From contig CAMAWS010000076.1 in NCBI GenBank assembly GCA_945861845.1, positions 1-10,034 of the forward strand: a DNA stretch of 10,034 bases, read 5' to 3'. The notes beneath the pieces are model-generated. The model saw only the letters and a list, made by a program, of their open reading frames with translations, was not told the origin of the DNA and searched no databases. A program made the position numbers and the translations under genes. This stretch comes from Candidatus Sulfopaludibacter sp. SbA3 (GTDB lineage Bacteria; Acidobacteriota; Terriglobia; 20CM-2-55-15). Shown here piece by piece: positions 4,659 through 10,034 of this stretch (positions are counted from its first letter, which is position 1; the number at the start of each line of letters is the position of its first letter).

Positions 4659-6836
4659 ATGAACAAGACACTATTCACGATCCTTATATTGTTGGCGTGT
4701 TTCAGCCCGCTGCCCGCGCGAGGGCAGGGTGACAACGGTCCGACCGAGAAGTATCGTTATCGCGCGACACGAGTCGAGATGGCGCCCGTAGTCGACGGCG
4801 ATCTTTCGGATCCGGCATGGGAGACGGCTGACGTCATCGATCAGTTCACTCAGCAGGAGCCGCGCGTCGGCGCTCCCGCCTCGGAGAAGACGGAAGTCCG
4901 CATGGTGTACGACGCGGACGCAATTTACATCAGCGCATATGTCTTCGATTCCGACCCGCAGGGTGTGGTCCGGAACACGCTGCGATTTCGCGATGACTCG
5001 GTATGGTCGAAGGACGACGTCATCCGAATCGGCCTGGACACGTTTCACGATCATCGGCGGTCCTACGTGTTTTCCATCAACCCGCTCGGAACCAAGCAGG
5101 ACTCGCAGATAGACAACAACGTGTGGAATCCCAGCTGGGACGAAGTCTGGGATGTTCGAACCCGCGTGCTCGACAACGGCTGGAGCGTGGAGCTTCGCAT
5201 CCCGTTCCGCATCCTGCGGTATCCGGCCGACGGCGGTGGCACATGGGGGTTCAATATCGTCCGGCTTATCAAGAGGAAGAACGAGTCCTCCAGCTGGGCG
5301 CCATTCCCGCCCAACTTCGGGATGACGCGGACGGAGTTTTACGGCCACATCGATGGAATCTCGGGAATCGAGCCGCAACGCAACGTGCAGATCGTTCCGT
5401 ACGGATTGCTCGGCATGACGCGATCCAATGGCGCAGCAGGCAACGACTCCACAATGGAAGGAGGCGGCGACCTGAAGATGTCCGTCGGCTCATCGCTCTC
5501 CCTCGACTTGACCTACAACACGAACTTCGCCCAGGTCGAGGCCGACGACCAGCAGATCAACCTCACACGCTTCTCTCTGTTCTTCCCCGAAAAGCGGGAG
5601 TTCTTCCTGGAGAATGCATCGCTGTTCGATTTCGGAATCGTCCAGGATACGCAGCTTTTCTTCAGCCGCCGCATCGGGCTGGCCGGCAATCAGCCGGTGC
5701 CCATCTTGGGCGGCGCGCGCCTGACGGGGAAGGCCGCGGGCTTCGACATCGGCCTGCTCACCACGCAGACGGAAAGCAGTCCGGGAGCGCCCAGCACGAA
5801 CATGAGCACCGGACGGATCCGCCGGAACATTGGCCAGAGGTCGTACATCGGCGGAATCTTCACCGACACGCATTCGAAAACGCAGGACAACCGGGCATTC
5901 GGCATGGACGCCCTTTACTGGCTCGGAAGAAATGTTCGCGCCGATGCGTTTGCGGCGGTGGTTGATGGCAAGGATGATAAGAACGTCAAAGGTCTGCCGG
6001 CGTCATTCTCCGGTGGAGTGGCTTACGATCAGGACCTTTGGGCAGCGGGCGTTCGGACGCAGTCGGTGGATGAAGGCTTCAATCCTGCAATGGGATATGT
6101 CCGCCGCGACGCCATTCGCCGGCAAACGGGAAACCTGCGGAAAAGCTGGCGGTTGAACCGGAAGTACGCGCGGAAGGTGAATCTGGCTTCGAACGTCTCG
6201 TACCTGACAAATCAGGATGGCCTGCTGGATACGCGTCAGTGGGTGTTCGAGGCGTTCGATGACCTGAACAACGGGGATCAGATTAAATTTCAAGCGACGC
6301 GAAACTTCGAACGGATCCTGACAACGGAAGATCCGTTCGTTCTGAATGCGCGGAAACAAATCGTCGTCGCACCCGGGGACTACGGGTTCAATCGATGGTC
6401 GGTGGAATACAGGAGCTTCGATGGGCGGGCGATCGTTCCGGGAGTCAAGCTCGAGCGCGGAGAGTTCTACAACGGGAATCGCACAACAGTGGGGCTGTCG
6501 GGAATCTGGCGGCCGTCGCCACACCTGGTCCTGCAGGGAAACTACGACTACAACGATGTATCGCTGCCGCAGGGCGCGTTCAACGCGCACCTGGTGCGAG
6601 CGAGGGCGACTGTGCCGATCACGGCAAGGGCGTCAGTGGATGCGTTTGTCCAATGGAATGGCTTGAACCAGCAGGGGGACCAGGAACTGAATACGCAGAT
6701 CCGGTTTCATATGATCTATGCGCGGGACAGTAACCTGTACGTGGTCTTTTCGGACCAGCGGCGGGATCGCGGCGCCGGTGTGATCGCAAGAGACCGGGCG
6801 ATACAGATGAAGATGACCTACCGGATGTACTGGTAG
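4659..6836 (+). CDS. DUF5916 outer-membrane barrel protein with N-terminal CBM9-like domain
   Basis: I chose the ATG at 4659, not the in-frame ATG at 4608, because it begins a good signal peptide (MNK, hydrophobic TLFTILILLACFSPLP, cleavage near ARG-QG). The product is about 725 residues. Residues 40-230 resemble the carbohydrate-binding family 9-like domain: VDGDLSDPAWETA (45-57), then VRMVYDADAIYISAYVFD and the ...GWSVELRIPFRILRY strand. FFPEKREFFLEN (308-319) is the hallmark of DUF5916, followed by many alternating strands of a beta-barrel. The chain ends MTYRMYW, and the terminal aromatic residue suits insertion by the BAM machinery. The family is common in Acidobacteriota and Bacteroidota; it is presumed to bind or pass polymers or glycans, but no function is proven. 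The RBS is weak (AAGG at 4641). It converges on the cytochrome gene with a 15-base gap. Confidence 0.86.
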   Translation: MNKTLFTILILLACFSPLPARGQGDNGPTEKYRYRATRVEMAPVVDGDLSDPAWETADVIDQFTQQEPRVGAPASEKTEVRMVYDADAIYISAYVFDSDPQGVVRNTLRFRDDSVWSKDDVIRIGLDTFHDHRRSYVFSINPLGTKQDSQIDNNVWNPSWDEVWDVRTRVLDNGWSVELRIPFRILRYPADGGGTWGFNIVRLIKRKNESSSWAPFPPNFGMTRTEFYGHIDGISGIEPQRNVQIVPYGLLGMTRSNGAAGNDSTMEGGGDLKMSVGSSLSLDLTYNTNFAQVEADDQQINLTRFSLFFPEKREFFLENASLFDFGIVQDTQLFFSRRIGLAGNQPVPILGGARLTGKAAGFDIGLLTTQTESSPGAPSTNMSTGRIRRNIGQRSYIGGIFTDTHSKTQDNRAFGMDALYWLGRNVRADAFAAVVDGKDDKNVKGLPASFSGGVAYDQDLWAAGVRTQSVDEGFNPAMGYVRRDAIRRQTGNLRKSWRLNRKYARKVNLASNVSYLTNQDGLLDTRQWVFEAFDDLNNGDQIKFQATRNFERILTTEDPFVLNARKQIVVAPGDYGFNRWSVEYRSFDGRAIVPGVKLERGEFYNGNRTTVGLSGIWRPSPHLVLQGNYDYNDVSLPQGAFNAHLVRARATVPITARASVDAFVQWNGLNQQGDQELNTQIRFHMIYARDSNLYVVFSDQRRDRGAGVIARDRAIQMKMTYRMYW

Positions 6837-6851
6837 CTGGAATCCGCGGCT

Positions 6852-7373
6852 TTATTTTCCCAGCGAGGCGGCGTAATGGGCCAGGGCGGTGAGGTCGGCG
6901 TCGGAGAGGCCGGCGACGGCGTTGCTCATGAGTGTGTCGGCGCCGGATCGCTTGTTATCGCGGAATTCCTTCATCGAATGGACCAGGTAATCGACGCGCT
7001 GTGTGGCGAGGCGCGGCATCTGCTGCCGGCCGGCAAAGTTGGGTAGATGGCACGAGGCGCACCGCAGTGTGACCGCAAGCTCGCTGCCCCTCTTCACCAG
7101 GGCCGGATCGATACTCTCGCCGCTGGGCCTGGGTTCGAGCCCGGCGAAATGCTTCGCGAGAGCATCGATGTCGGAATCCTTGAGATCCTTCACTAGCGGC
7201 TTCATCGATTCGATAGGGCGGACGCCCTCGCGCATCAGGAACAACTGGTTGAGTATGAAAAACTCAGGCTGACCGGCGAGCGACGGGATGTTGGCGATTT
7301 TCGAATTACCGTCCTCGCCATGGCACGAGGCACACGACGCCTGGGCGAGAAACAAGGCGAAAAGAAAAGTCAT
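6852..7373 (-). CDS. Dihaem class I cytochrome c, c4-like
   Basis: This 173-residue protein has two CASCH haem-attachment motifs (C14-C17-H18 and C105-C108-H109), each followed by a cytochrome c fold unit. Likely sixth ligands are Met57 (SMKPLVKDLKDSDIDALAKHFA) and Met149 (MSNAVAGLSDADLTALAHYAA). Two linked domains of this kind are the cytochrome c4 plan: a periplasmic carrier passing electrons to a terminal oxidase. The ATG (7371-7373) overlaps the stop of the dehydrogenase gene as ATGA, so the two are translationally coupled, and the cytochrome is the obvious electron acceptor for that enzyme. The signal segment is odd: the first haem Cys is at residue 14 and no basic residue precedes the hydrophobic stretch. 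A GTG at 7383-7385 would add MPGK and supply the missing Lys, so it may be the true start. Confidence 0.88.
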   Translation of the reverse strand: MTFLFALFLAQASCASCHGEDGNSKIANIPSLAGQPEFFILNQLFLMREGVRPIESMKPLVKDLKDSDIDALAKHFAGLEPRPSGESIDPALVKRGSELAVTLRCASCHLPNFAGRQQMPRLATQRVDYLVHSMKEFRDNKRSGADTLMSNAVAGLSDADLTALAHYAASLGK

Positions 7374-8560
7374 CTTGCCTGGTACGTGATGCGGTAGATC
7401 GCGCCGTTCGTTTCGTCCGAGACCAGCAGCGAGCCGTCCGCGAGCTGCAGGACATAGCTGGGCCGGCCATAGAACATATTGGTCTTTTCATCGAGAAGAC
7501 CGGTCATGAAGGGCTCGATCCGGGCCCGGCCGCCGTTGATTCTCGCAACAACCACGTCGAAGCCGAACTCCTGTTCCCGATTCCACGAACCATGCCGCGC
7601 GATGAACGCGACGTTCCGGTAGCTTTGAGGAAACATGTTGCCTGTGTAGAACTTGATGCCGAGTCCGGCGGAATGCGGTCCCGTCAGTGCGGCGGGCAGC
7701 GTCACGCCGGCGCACGCGTTCGGTTTCCGTATGTCCGGATCGGGAATGCCCTGGGCGTGGCAATAGGGGAATCCGTAGAAAGCTCCCTCCTGCCCCGTGG
7801 CGACACGGTTGAGTTCGTCCTCCGGACCCGCGTTGCCGGCCCAATCGCGTCCGTTGTCGGTAAACCAAAGTTCCTTTGTCACCGGATGCCAGTCGAAACC
7901 GACGGTGTTGCGAACGCCGCGCGCGACGATCTCCATACCCGTGCCGTCGAGATTGTAACGGCGAATCTGGCCGTGAATGCCCGGGTTGACCTCGCAGATA
8001 TTGCAGTTCGAGCCGATCTGTACATAGAGCTTCCCATCGGGCCCGAAGTCGACGTATTTCCAATTGTGATGGATTTCCGTCGGAAGATTGAACTTGTCGG
8101 TCAGCTCAACGCCCGGTCCCGGGTTGTCGAGTTTGTTCTCGATGTCGTCGTAGCGGAACACCCGGTTGATGGCCAACACGTAGAGCGCGCCGTCTTTCAC
8201 GACGATGCCATTCGGCTGAGTCAGTCCCTGGAGCAGAACCTTCACTTCCCGCTTCCCGTCCCGGTTTGTAATGGCATAGACGCGGCCGAGTTGGCGTGTG
8301 CCCATGAAGATCGTGCCGTTCGATCCGATCGCCATCGTGCGCCCGCCCGGATGGCCGAACGAATAGACTTCGGCTTTGAAGCCGGCCGGCAGTTTTATCT
8401 TGTCGAGCGGAAGTCTTTCGAGCGGGGTCACCGTCGGCGGTGTCGCATGCGGCGCGAGGTTCGCGGCCTGATTGCTTGCGGCCTCATTGGTTCGATCGAT
8501 CGGACTGAAACCCGGCGGAGACTGCAGCAGCGCGAGTACCATCAAGAAGGATATTGTCAT
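7370..8560 (-). CDS. Secreted PQQ-dependent sorbosone/glucose dehydrogenase-like beta-propeller
   Basis: This 396-residue protein has a short hydrophobic leader (MTISFLMVLALLQ) and a six-bladed propeller of the GSDH / sorbosone dehydrogenase family. It starts with LPAGFKAEVYSFGHPGGRTMAIGSNGTIFMGTR (58-89). Features matching the soluble PQQ-dehydrogenase active site are the His pair IHHNWKYVDFGPDGKLY (164-165), GVRNTVGFDWHP (Arg217, Asn218), WFTDNGRDW (Asp235-Asp239), RHGSWNR (322-328) and the closing GRPSYVLQLADGSLLVSDE. Known members oxidise aldoses or sorbosone in the periplasm using pyrroloquinoline quinone and hand electrons to a carrier, here probably the cytochrome c encoded directly downstream with a 4-base overlap. 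The substrate is not predictable. Cys186, Cys189, Cys267 and Cys283 could form disulfides in the periplasm. No PQQ biosynthesis genes lie in the window. Confidence 0.86.
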   Translation of the reverse strand: MTISFLMVLALLQSPPGFSPIDRTNEAASNQAANLAPHATPPTVTPLERLPLDKIKLPAGFKAEVYSFGHPGGRTMAIGSNGTIFMGTRQLGRVYAITNRDGKREVKVLLQGLTQPNGIVVKDGALYVLAINRVFRYDDIENKLDNPGPGVELTDKFNLPTEIHHNWKYVDFGPDGKLYVQIGSNCNICEVNPGIHGQIRRYNLDGTGMEIVARGVRNTVGFDWHPVTKELWFTDNGRDWAGNAGPEDELNRVATGQEGAFYGFPYCHAQGIPDPDIRKPNACAGVTLPAALTGPHSAGLGIKFYTGNMFPQSYRNVAFIARHGSWNREQEFGFDVVVARINGGRARIEPFMTGLLDEKTNMFYGRPSYVLQLADGSLLVSDETNGAIYRITYQAR

Positions 8561-8568
8561 TGCGGTAT

Positions 8569-8574
8569 TTTATA
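8569..8574 (-). promoter_or_regulatory. Possible -10 box of the dehydrogenase-cytochrome operon
   Basis: On the minus strand TATAAA (8574 down to 8569) sits in a short A+T-rich patch, 8 bases before the dehydrogenase ATG at 8560. Transcription would then begin at or within a few bases of the start codon, consistent with the lack of a Shine-Dalgarno (the leader is ACCGCA). No good -35 hexamer is visible at the usual distance, so the call is tentative. Confidence 0.35.
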
Positions 8575-8670
8575 TTAAGTCGGCAGCGGGGAGTGGGTCA
8601 CTTTGAATTTTCGCGCACCGCAATCCCGTCTTGGCTTGCAGCCCAAGAGCCGCGGGGCGGCGAAACAGTG

Positions 8671-8818
8671 TTAGCCACGGGCGTAAGCCCGTGGATTCAG
8701 ACAGCACGTTATGCCCAGCCCCAACGGGGCGACACAACATGCAAGTATCGCGTTATGCCGCACCTACAGGGCTGGTGTTCGATCGTTCAGTCGACCACGG
8801 GCTGACGCCCGTGGCTAA
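8671..8818. repeat. Inverted pair of GC-rich hairpin repeats with smaller hairpins between
   Basis: Two copies of a CCACGGGC-4-base loop-GCCCGTGG hairpin (8675-8694, loop GTAA; 8795-8814, loop TGAC) lie in opposite orientation, each with TTAG on its outer side, so the outer 24 bases at 8671-8694 and 8795-8818 are near-perfect inverted repeats. Between them are another hairpin, GCCCCAACGGGGC (8718-8730), and a direct repeat CGTTATGCC (8707-8715, 8751-8759). Composite elements like this are scattered through intergenic regions of some Acidobacteriota and Planctomycetota genomes (recalled, not searched). Here it lies downstream of the SDR gene and upstream of the dehydrogenase, where it could end SDR transcription. 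It has no coding capacity and no transposase nearby. Confidence 0.7.
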
Positions 8819-8900
8819 GTTCTTTCGCCGCTCCGCGGCTAATTGCGATAATTCAAAATGAACCACTACGCGACCGCGGACTATGTAGATTCAGAACGAC

Positions 8901-9563
8901 CTATTCCTGGTCGGGCATTCTGAATGCCGGAATCCGCCTGCCGTCGACGTCGGTGAATCCGTATTCCTGGGCCAGATCGCCCACTGCCAGAACCTTCCCG
9001 GATTTTTCCAGCACGTTCGGATCAGAGGCGAGTGCGACGACTGCCCGCCCGGCGTATTCCGGCGATTCCGTAAAGTTCAGGTAGTCCCTGTTGCCGGCCG
9101 CCTCGAACGCCGCCGCCACGCGCTCGGTGCGGATGAAGCCGGGGGCCAGCGCGACGGCTGCAATGTTGTGCGGTCTGAACTCTCGCGCCATCCCGTAGGT
9201 CATCCGGTTGATGGCGCCCTTGGCTACGTCGTAGAACAAATTGACGTTGACCAGCAGGTCAATTCGTCCCTGCTCACGTTGCACGCGCGCGAACAACCCT
9301 TCAACGTCGGAGTCAGCCGTATGATCACAACGCACGGCAATGCCCGTGCCGCCACGCGCCGTGACGGTTTCGGCAGTTTCTTCAATCGTGCCGGGGAGAT
9401 TTTCGGTGGTCGCTTCGCCCCTGACGCTGCGCCCGGTCACGTAAACGGTCGCGCCCACCTCGCCGAGTGCGAGCGCGATGCCGCGCCCCGCCCCGCGGCT
9501 TGCTCCCGTAACCACGGCCACTTTGCCCTGCAACGATCCTGCCGGCCGATCTGATGAGTTCAT
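8901..9563 (-). CDS. Short-chain dehydrogenase/reductase with an apparent internal deletion, probably inactive
   Basis: The 220-residue frame starts as a classical SDR: GKVAVVTGASRGAGRGIA (13-30) holds the TGxxxGxG cofactor loop, followed by VYVTGRS and RCDHTADSDVEGLFARV. Then LLVN (103-106) is joined almost at once to VNLFYDVAKGAINRMT, which carries the YxxxK pair (Tyr111, Lys115). In a normal SDR the NNAG motif after LLVN, a helix and the strand with the catalytic Ser lie between these, usually about 40 or more residues for the class and more in its longer relatives. Here that block is absent while the frame is intact. C-terminal PGFIRTE (141-147) and the rest look normal. At the DNA level the join lies in GTCAACGTCAAT (9240-9251, minus strand), which repeats GTCAA. 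Without the Ser and NNAG region catalysis is unlikely, so I regard it as an in-frame deletion allele or young pseudogene. The RBS is weak. Confidence 0.78.
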   Translation of the reverse strand: MNSSDRPAGSLQGKVAVVTGASRGAGRGIALALGEVGATVYVTGRSVRGEATTENLPGTIEETAETVTARGGTGIAVRCDHTADSDVEGLFARVQREQGRIDLLVNVNLFYDVAKGAINRMTYGMAREFRPHNIAAVALAPGFIRTERVAAAFEAAGNRDYLNFTESPEYAGRAVVALASDPNVLEKSGKVLAVGDLAQEYGFTDVDGRRIPAFRMPDQE

Positions 9564-9838
9564 GCGTGTGAAGACCTTTCGTTAATCCAGACTTGGTATC
9601 ACTCCCAACTTATAACGCTTTTTCGCCAGGTCGGTCACGTGTCCGTAATGGCATGCGGACAATTGACGGTCGCTACCCCCTACGGCGTTAGGGATGTCTA
9701 TCCTTGATACGCGACGCGAACGCGACATTTGGCATTGAACCAATTCGGAATGCCGCTTATCCTTCCTACCACCTAACCTTCACGAACAACGAATCTGCCG
9801 ACGCACGTGACAATTAATGTGCCTCAAGGAGAGTAACG
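9564..9838. promoter_or_regulatory. Divergent promoter region between SDR and the Tat-exported gene
   Basis: The SDR gene reads left and the next gene reads right from this 275-base spacer, so it must hold both promoters. For the rightward gene, an interrupted dyad CCCTA-6-TAGGG (9678-9693) is followed by TATCCT (9699-9704), a possible -10. A dyad about 15 bases before the -10 is where an activator, for example a response regulator, would sit. TTGACG (9663-9668) is also present but poorly spaced for the same -10. A strong Shine-Dalgarno, AAGGAG (9826-9831), precedes the ATG at 9839 by 7 bases. The exact promoters are not certain. Confidence 0.4.
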
Positions 9839-10034
9839 ATGGCTGATCCCAACAAAGGTTCGGTCGACCGGAGAAAGTTTCTGAAGGGTGCCGCCGCCGG
9901 AGTGGTAGCCATCACTACAGCTAGCACGATGCACGCGCAAGATCAGGCACACGACCATGACCATCAGGTAGTTCCATCGGATCCTGCCCTGAGAACCAAG
10001 GCGCTTGAATCCCTCCTTGTCGAAAAGGGAATCG
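9839..10034 (+). CDS. Tat-signal protein with nitrile hydratase alpha-subunit-like start, 3' end outside window
   Basis: The 65 visible residues start with ATG after AAGGAG at 7-base spacing. Residues 10-16, DRRKFLK, are a twin-arginine motif followed by a weakly hydrophobic GAAAGVVAITTAS and a cleavage-type MHA-QD near residue 33, so export in folded form by the Tat system is expected. A His/Asp-rich linker (HDHDHQ) follows, then DPALRTKALESLLVEKGI, which resembles the first helix of nitrile hydratase / thiocyanate hydrolase alpha subunits (R-x-KALE-xLL-xEKG). Those enzymes hydrate nitriles to amides with a Co or Fe centre in a CxxCSC claw that would lie beyond the window, so activity cannot be judged. 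Nitrile hydratases are normally cytosolic, so a Tat leader is unusual. Tat export is more certain than the family assignment. Confidence 0.66.
   Translation, partial: MADPNKGSVDRRKFLKGAAAGVVAITTASTMHAQDQAHDHDHQVVPSDPALRTKALESLLVEKGI

Larger units (their letters stand above)
8561..8900. other. Intergenic region between SDR 3' end and dehydrogenase 5' end
   Basis: These 340 bases hold no gene. They contain the hairpin repeat composite (8671-8818) and the A+T patch of the putative dehydrogenase promoter. A further short dyad, CCGCTCCGCGG (8829-8839), lies beyond the repeat. Both neighbours are transcribed leftward, so a terminator for the SDR gene and a promoter for the dehydrogenase pair are expected here. 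Confidence 0.6.

Noticed and set aside
4671..5378. 235-residue minus-strand frame at the start of the DUF5916 gene
   Set aside because: It overlaps the signal peptide and CBM9-like domain in antisense and resembles no known protein.
5003..5965. 320-residue + strand frame inside the DUF5916 gene
   Set aside because: It is an out-of-frame shadow, very rich in Arg, His and Pro, while the main frame carries the family motifs throughout.
7592..8578. 328-residue + strand frame opposite the PQQ dehydrogenase
   Set aside because: It is antisense to a well-supported propeller gene and its translation has no domain pattern.

Overview
The window is a gene-dense, mostly GC-rich stretch of a bacterial chromosome. 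No rRNA, tRNA or taxon-specific marker is present, so the organism is an inference. An Acidobacteriota-like soil bacterium fits best. The supporting signs are a DUF5916 outer-membrane barrel protein, a subclass B3-like metallo-hydrolase, a sorbosone-dehydrogenase-type PQQ enzyme paired with a cytochrome c, a DinB-fold protein, a leftover C-terminal tail typical of acidobacterial TolB/WD40-propeller proteins, and GC-rich 'CCACGGGC' intergenic hairpin repeats.

Layout, left to right. Positions 2-1835 (+) carry the 3' end of a RidA-family gene, an exported B3-like metallo-beta-lactamase-fold hydrolase and a DinB-family four-helix protein, closely spaced and probably co-transcribed. Positions 1836-2347 are a 512-base non-coding stretch with an unusual density of palindromes: a CTATTAATAG-type set at 1991-2145, and two multi-half-site GTTCA/TGAAC operators at 2182-2234 and 2274-2325. 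Positions 2348-4277 (+) are a two-gene type IV toxin-antitoxin (AbiE) operon. Its AbiEi-family antitoxin has an N-terminal domain that reads like a PD-(D/E)xK nuclease fold ahead of a winged helix, and the overlapping second gene is an AbiEii-family nucleotidyltransferase toxin. This module is visibly more A+T-rich than its flanks and looks horizontally acquired. Just after it, at 4447-4605 (-), lies what appears to be the C-terminal remnant of an older gene.

Positions 4659-6836 (+) encode the DUF5916 protein. Convergent with it, on the minus strand, is a coupled pair: a secreted PQQ-type sugar (sorbosone) dehydrogenase (7370-8560) and a dihaem cytochrome c (6852-7373). The two genes overlap by 4 bases and plausibly form a periplasmic oxidation and electron-transfer unit. 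Positions 8561-8900 hold inverted copies of a GC-rich hairpin repeat. An SDR gene follows (8901-9563, -) that appears to have lost an internal in-frame block containing the NNAG and catalytic-serine region. A divergent regulatory region (9564-9838) leads to the start of a Tat-exported protein whose N-terminus resembles the nitrile hydratase alpha subunit (9839 to the window end).

The most interesting part is 1939-4277: an AbiE-type defence or TA operon with a nuclease-like antitoxin and an elaborate, duplicated operator array in front of it.
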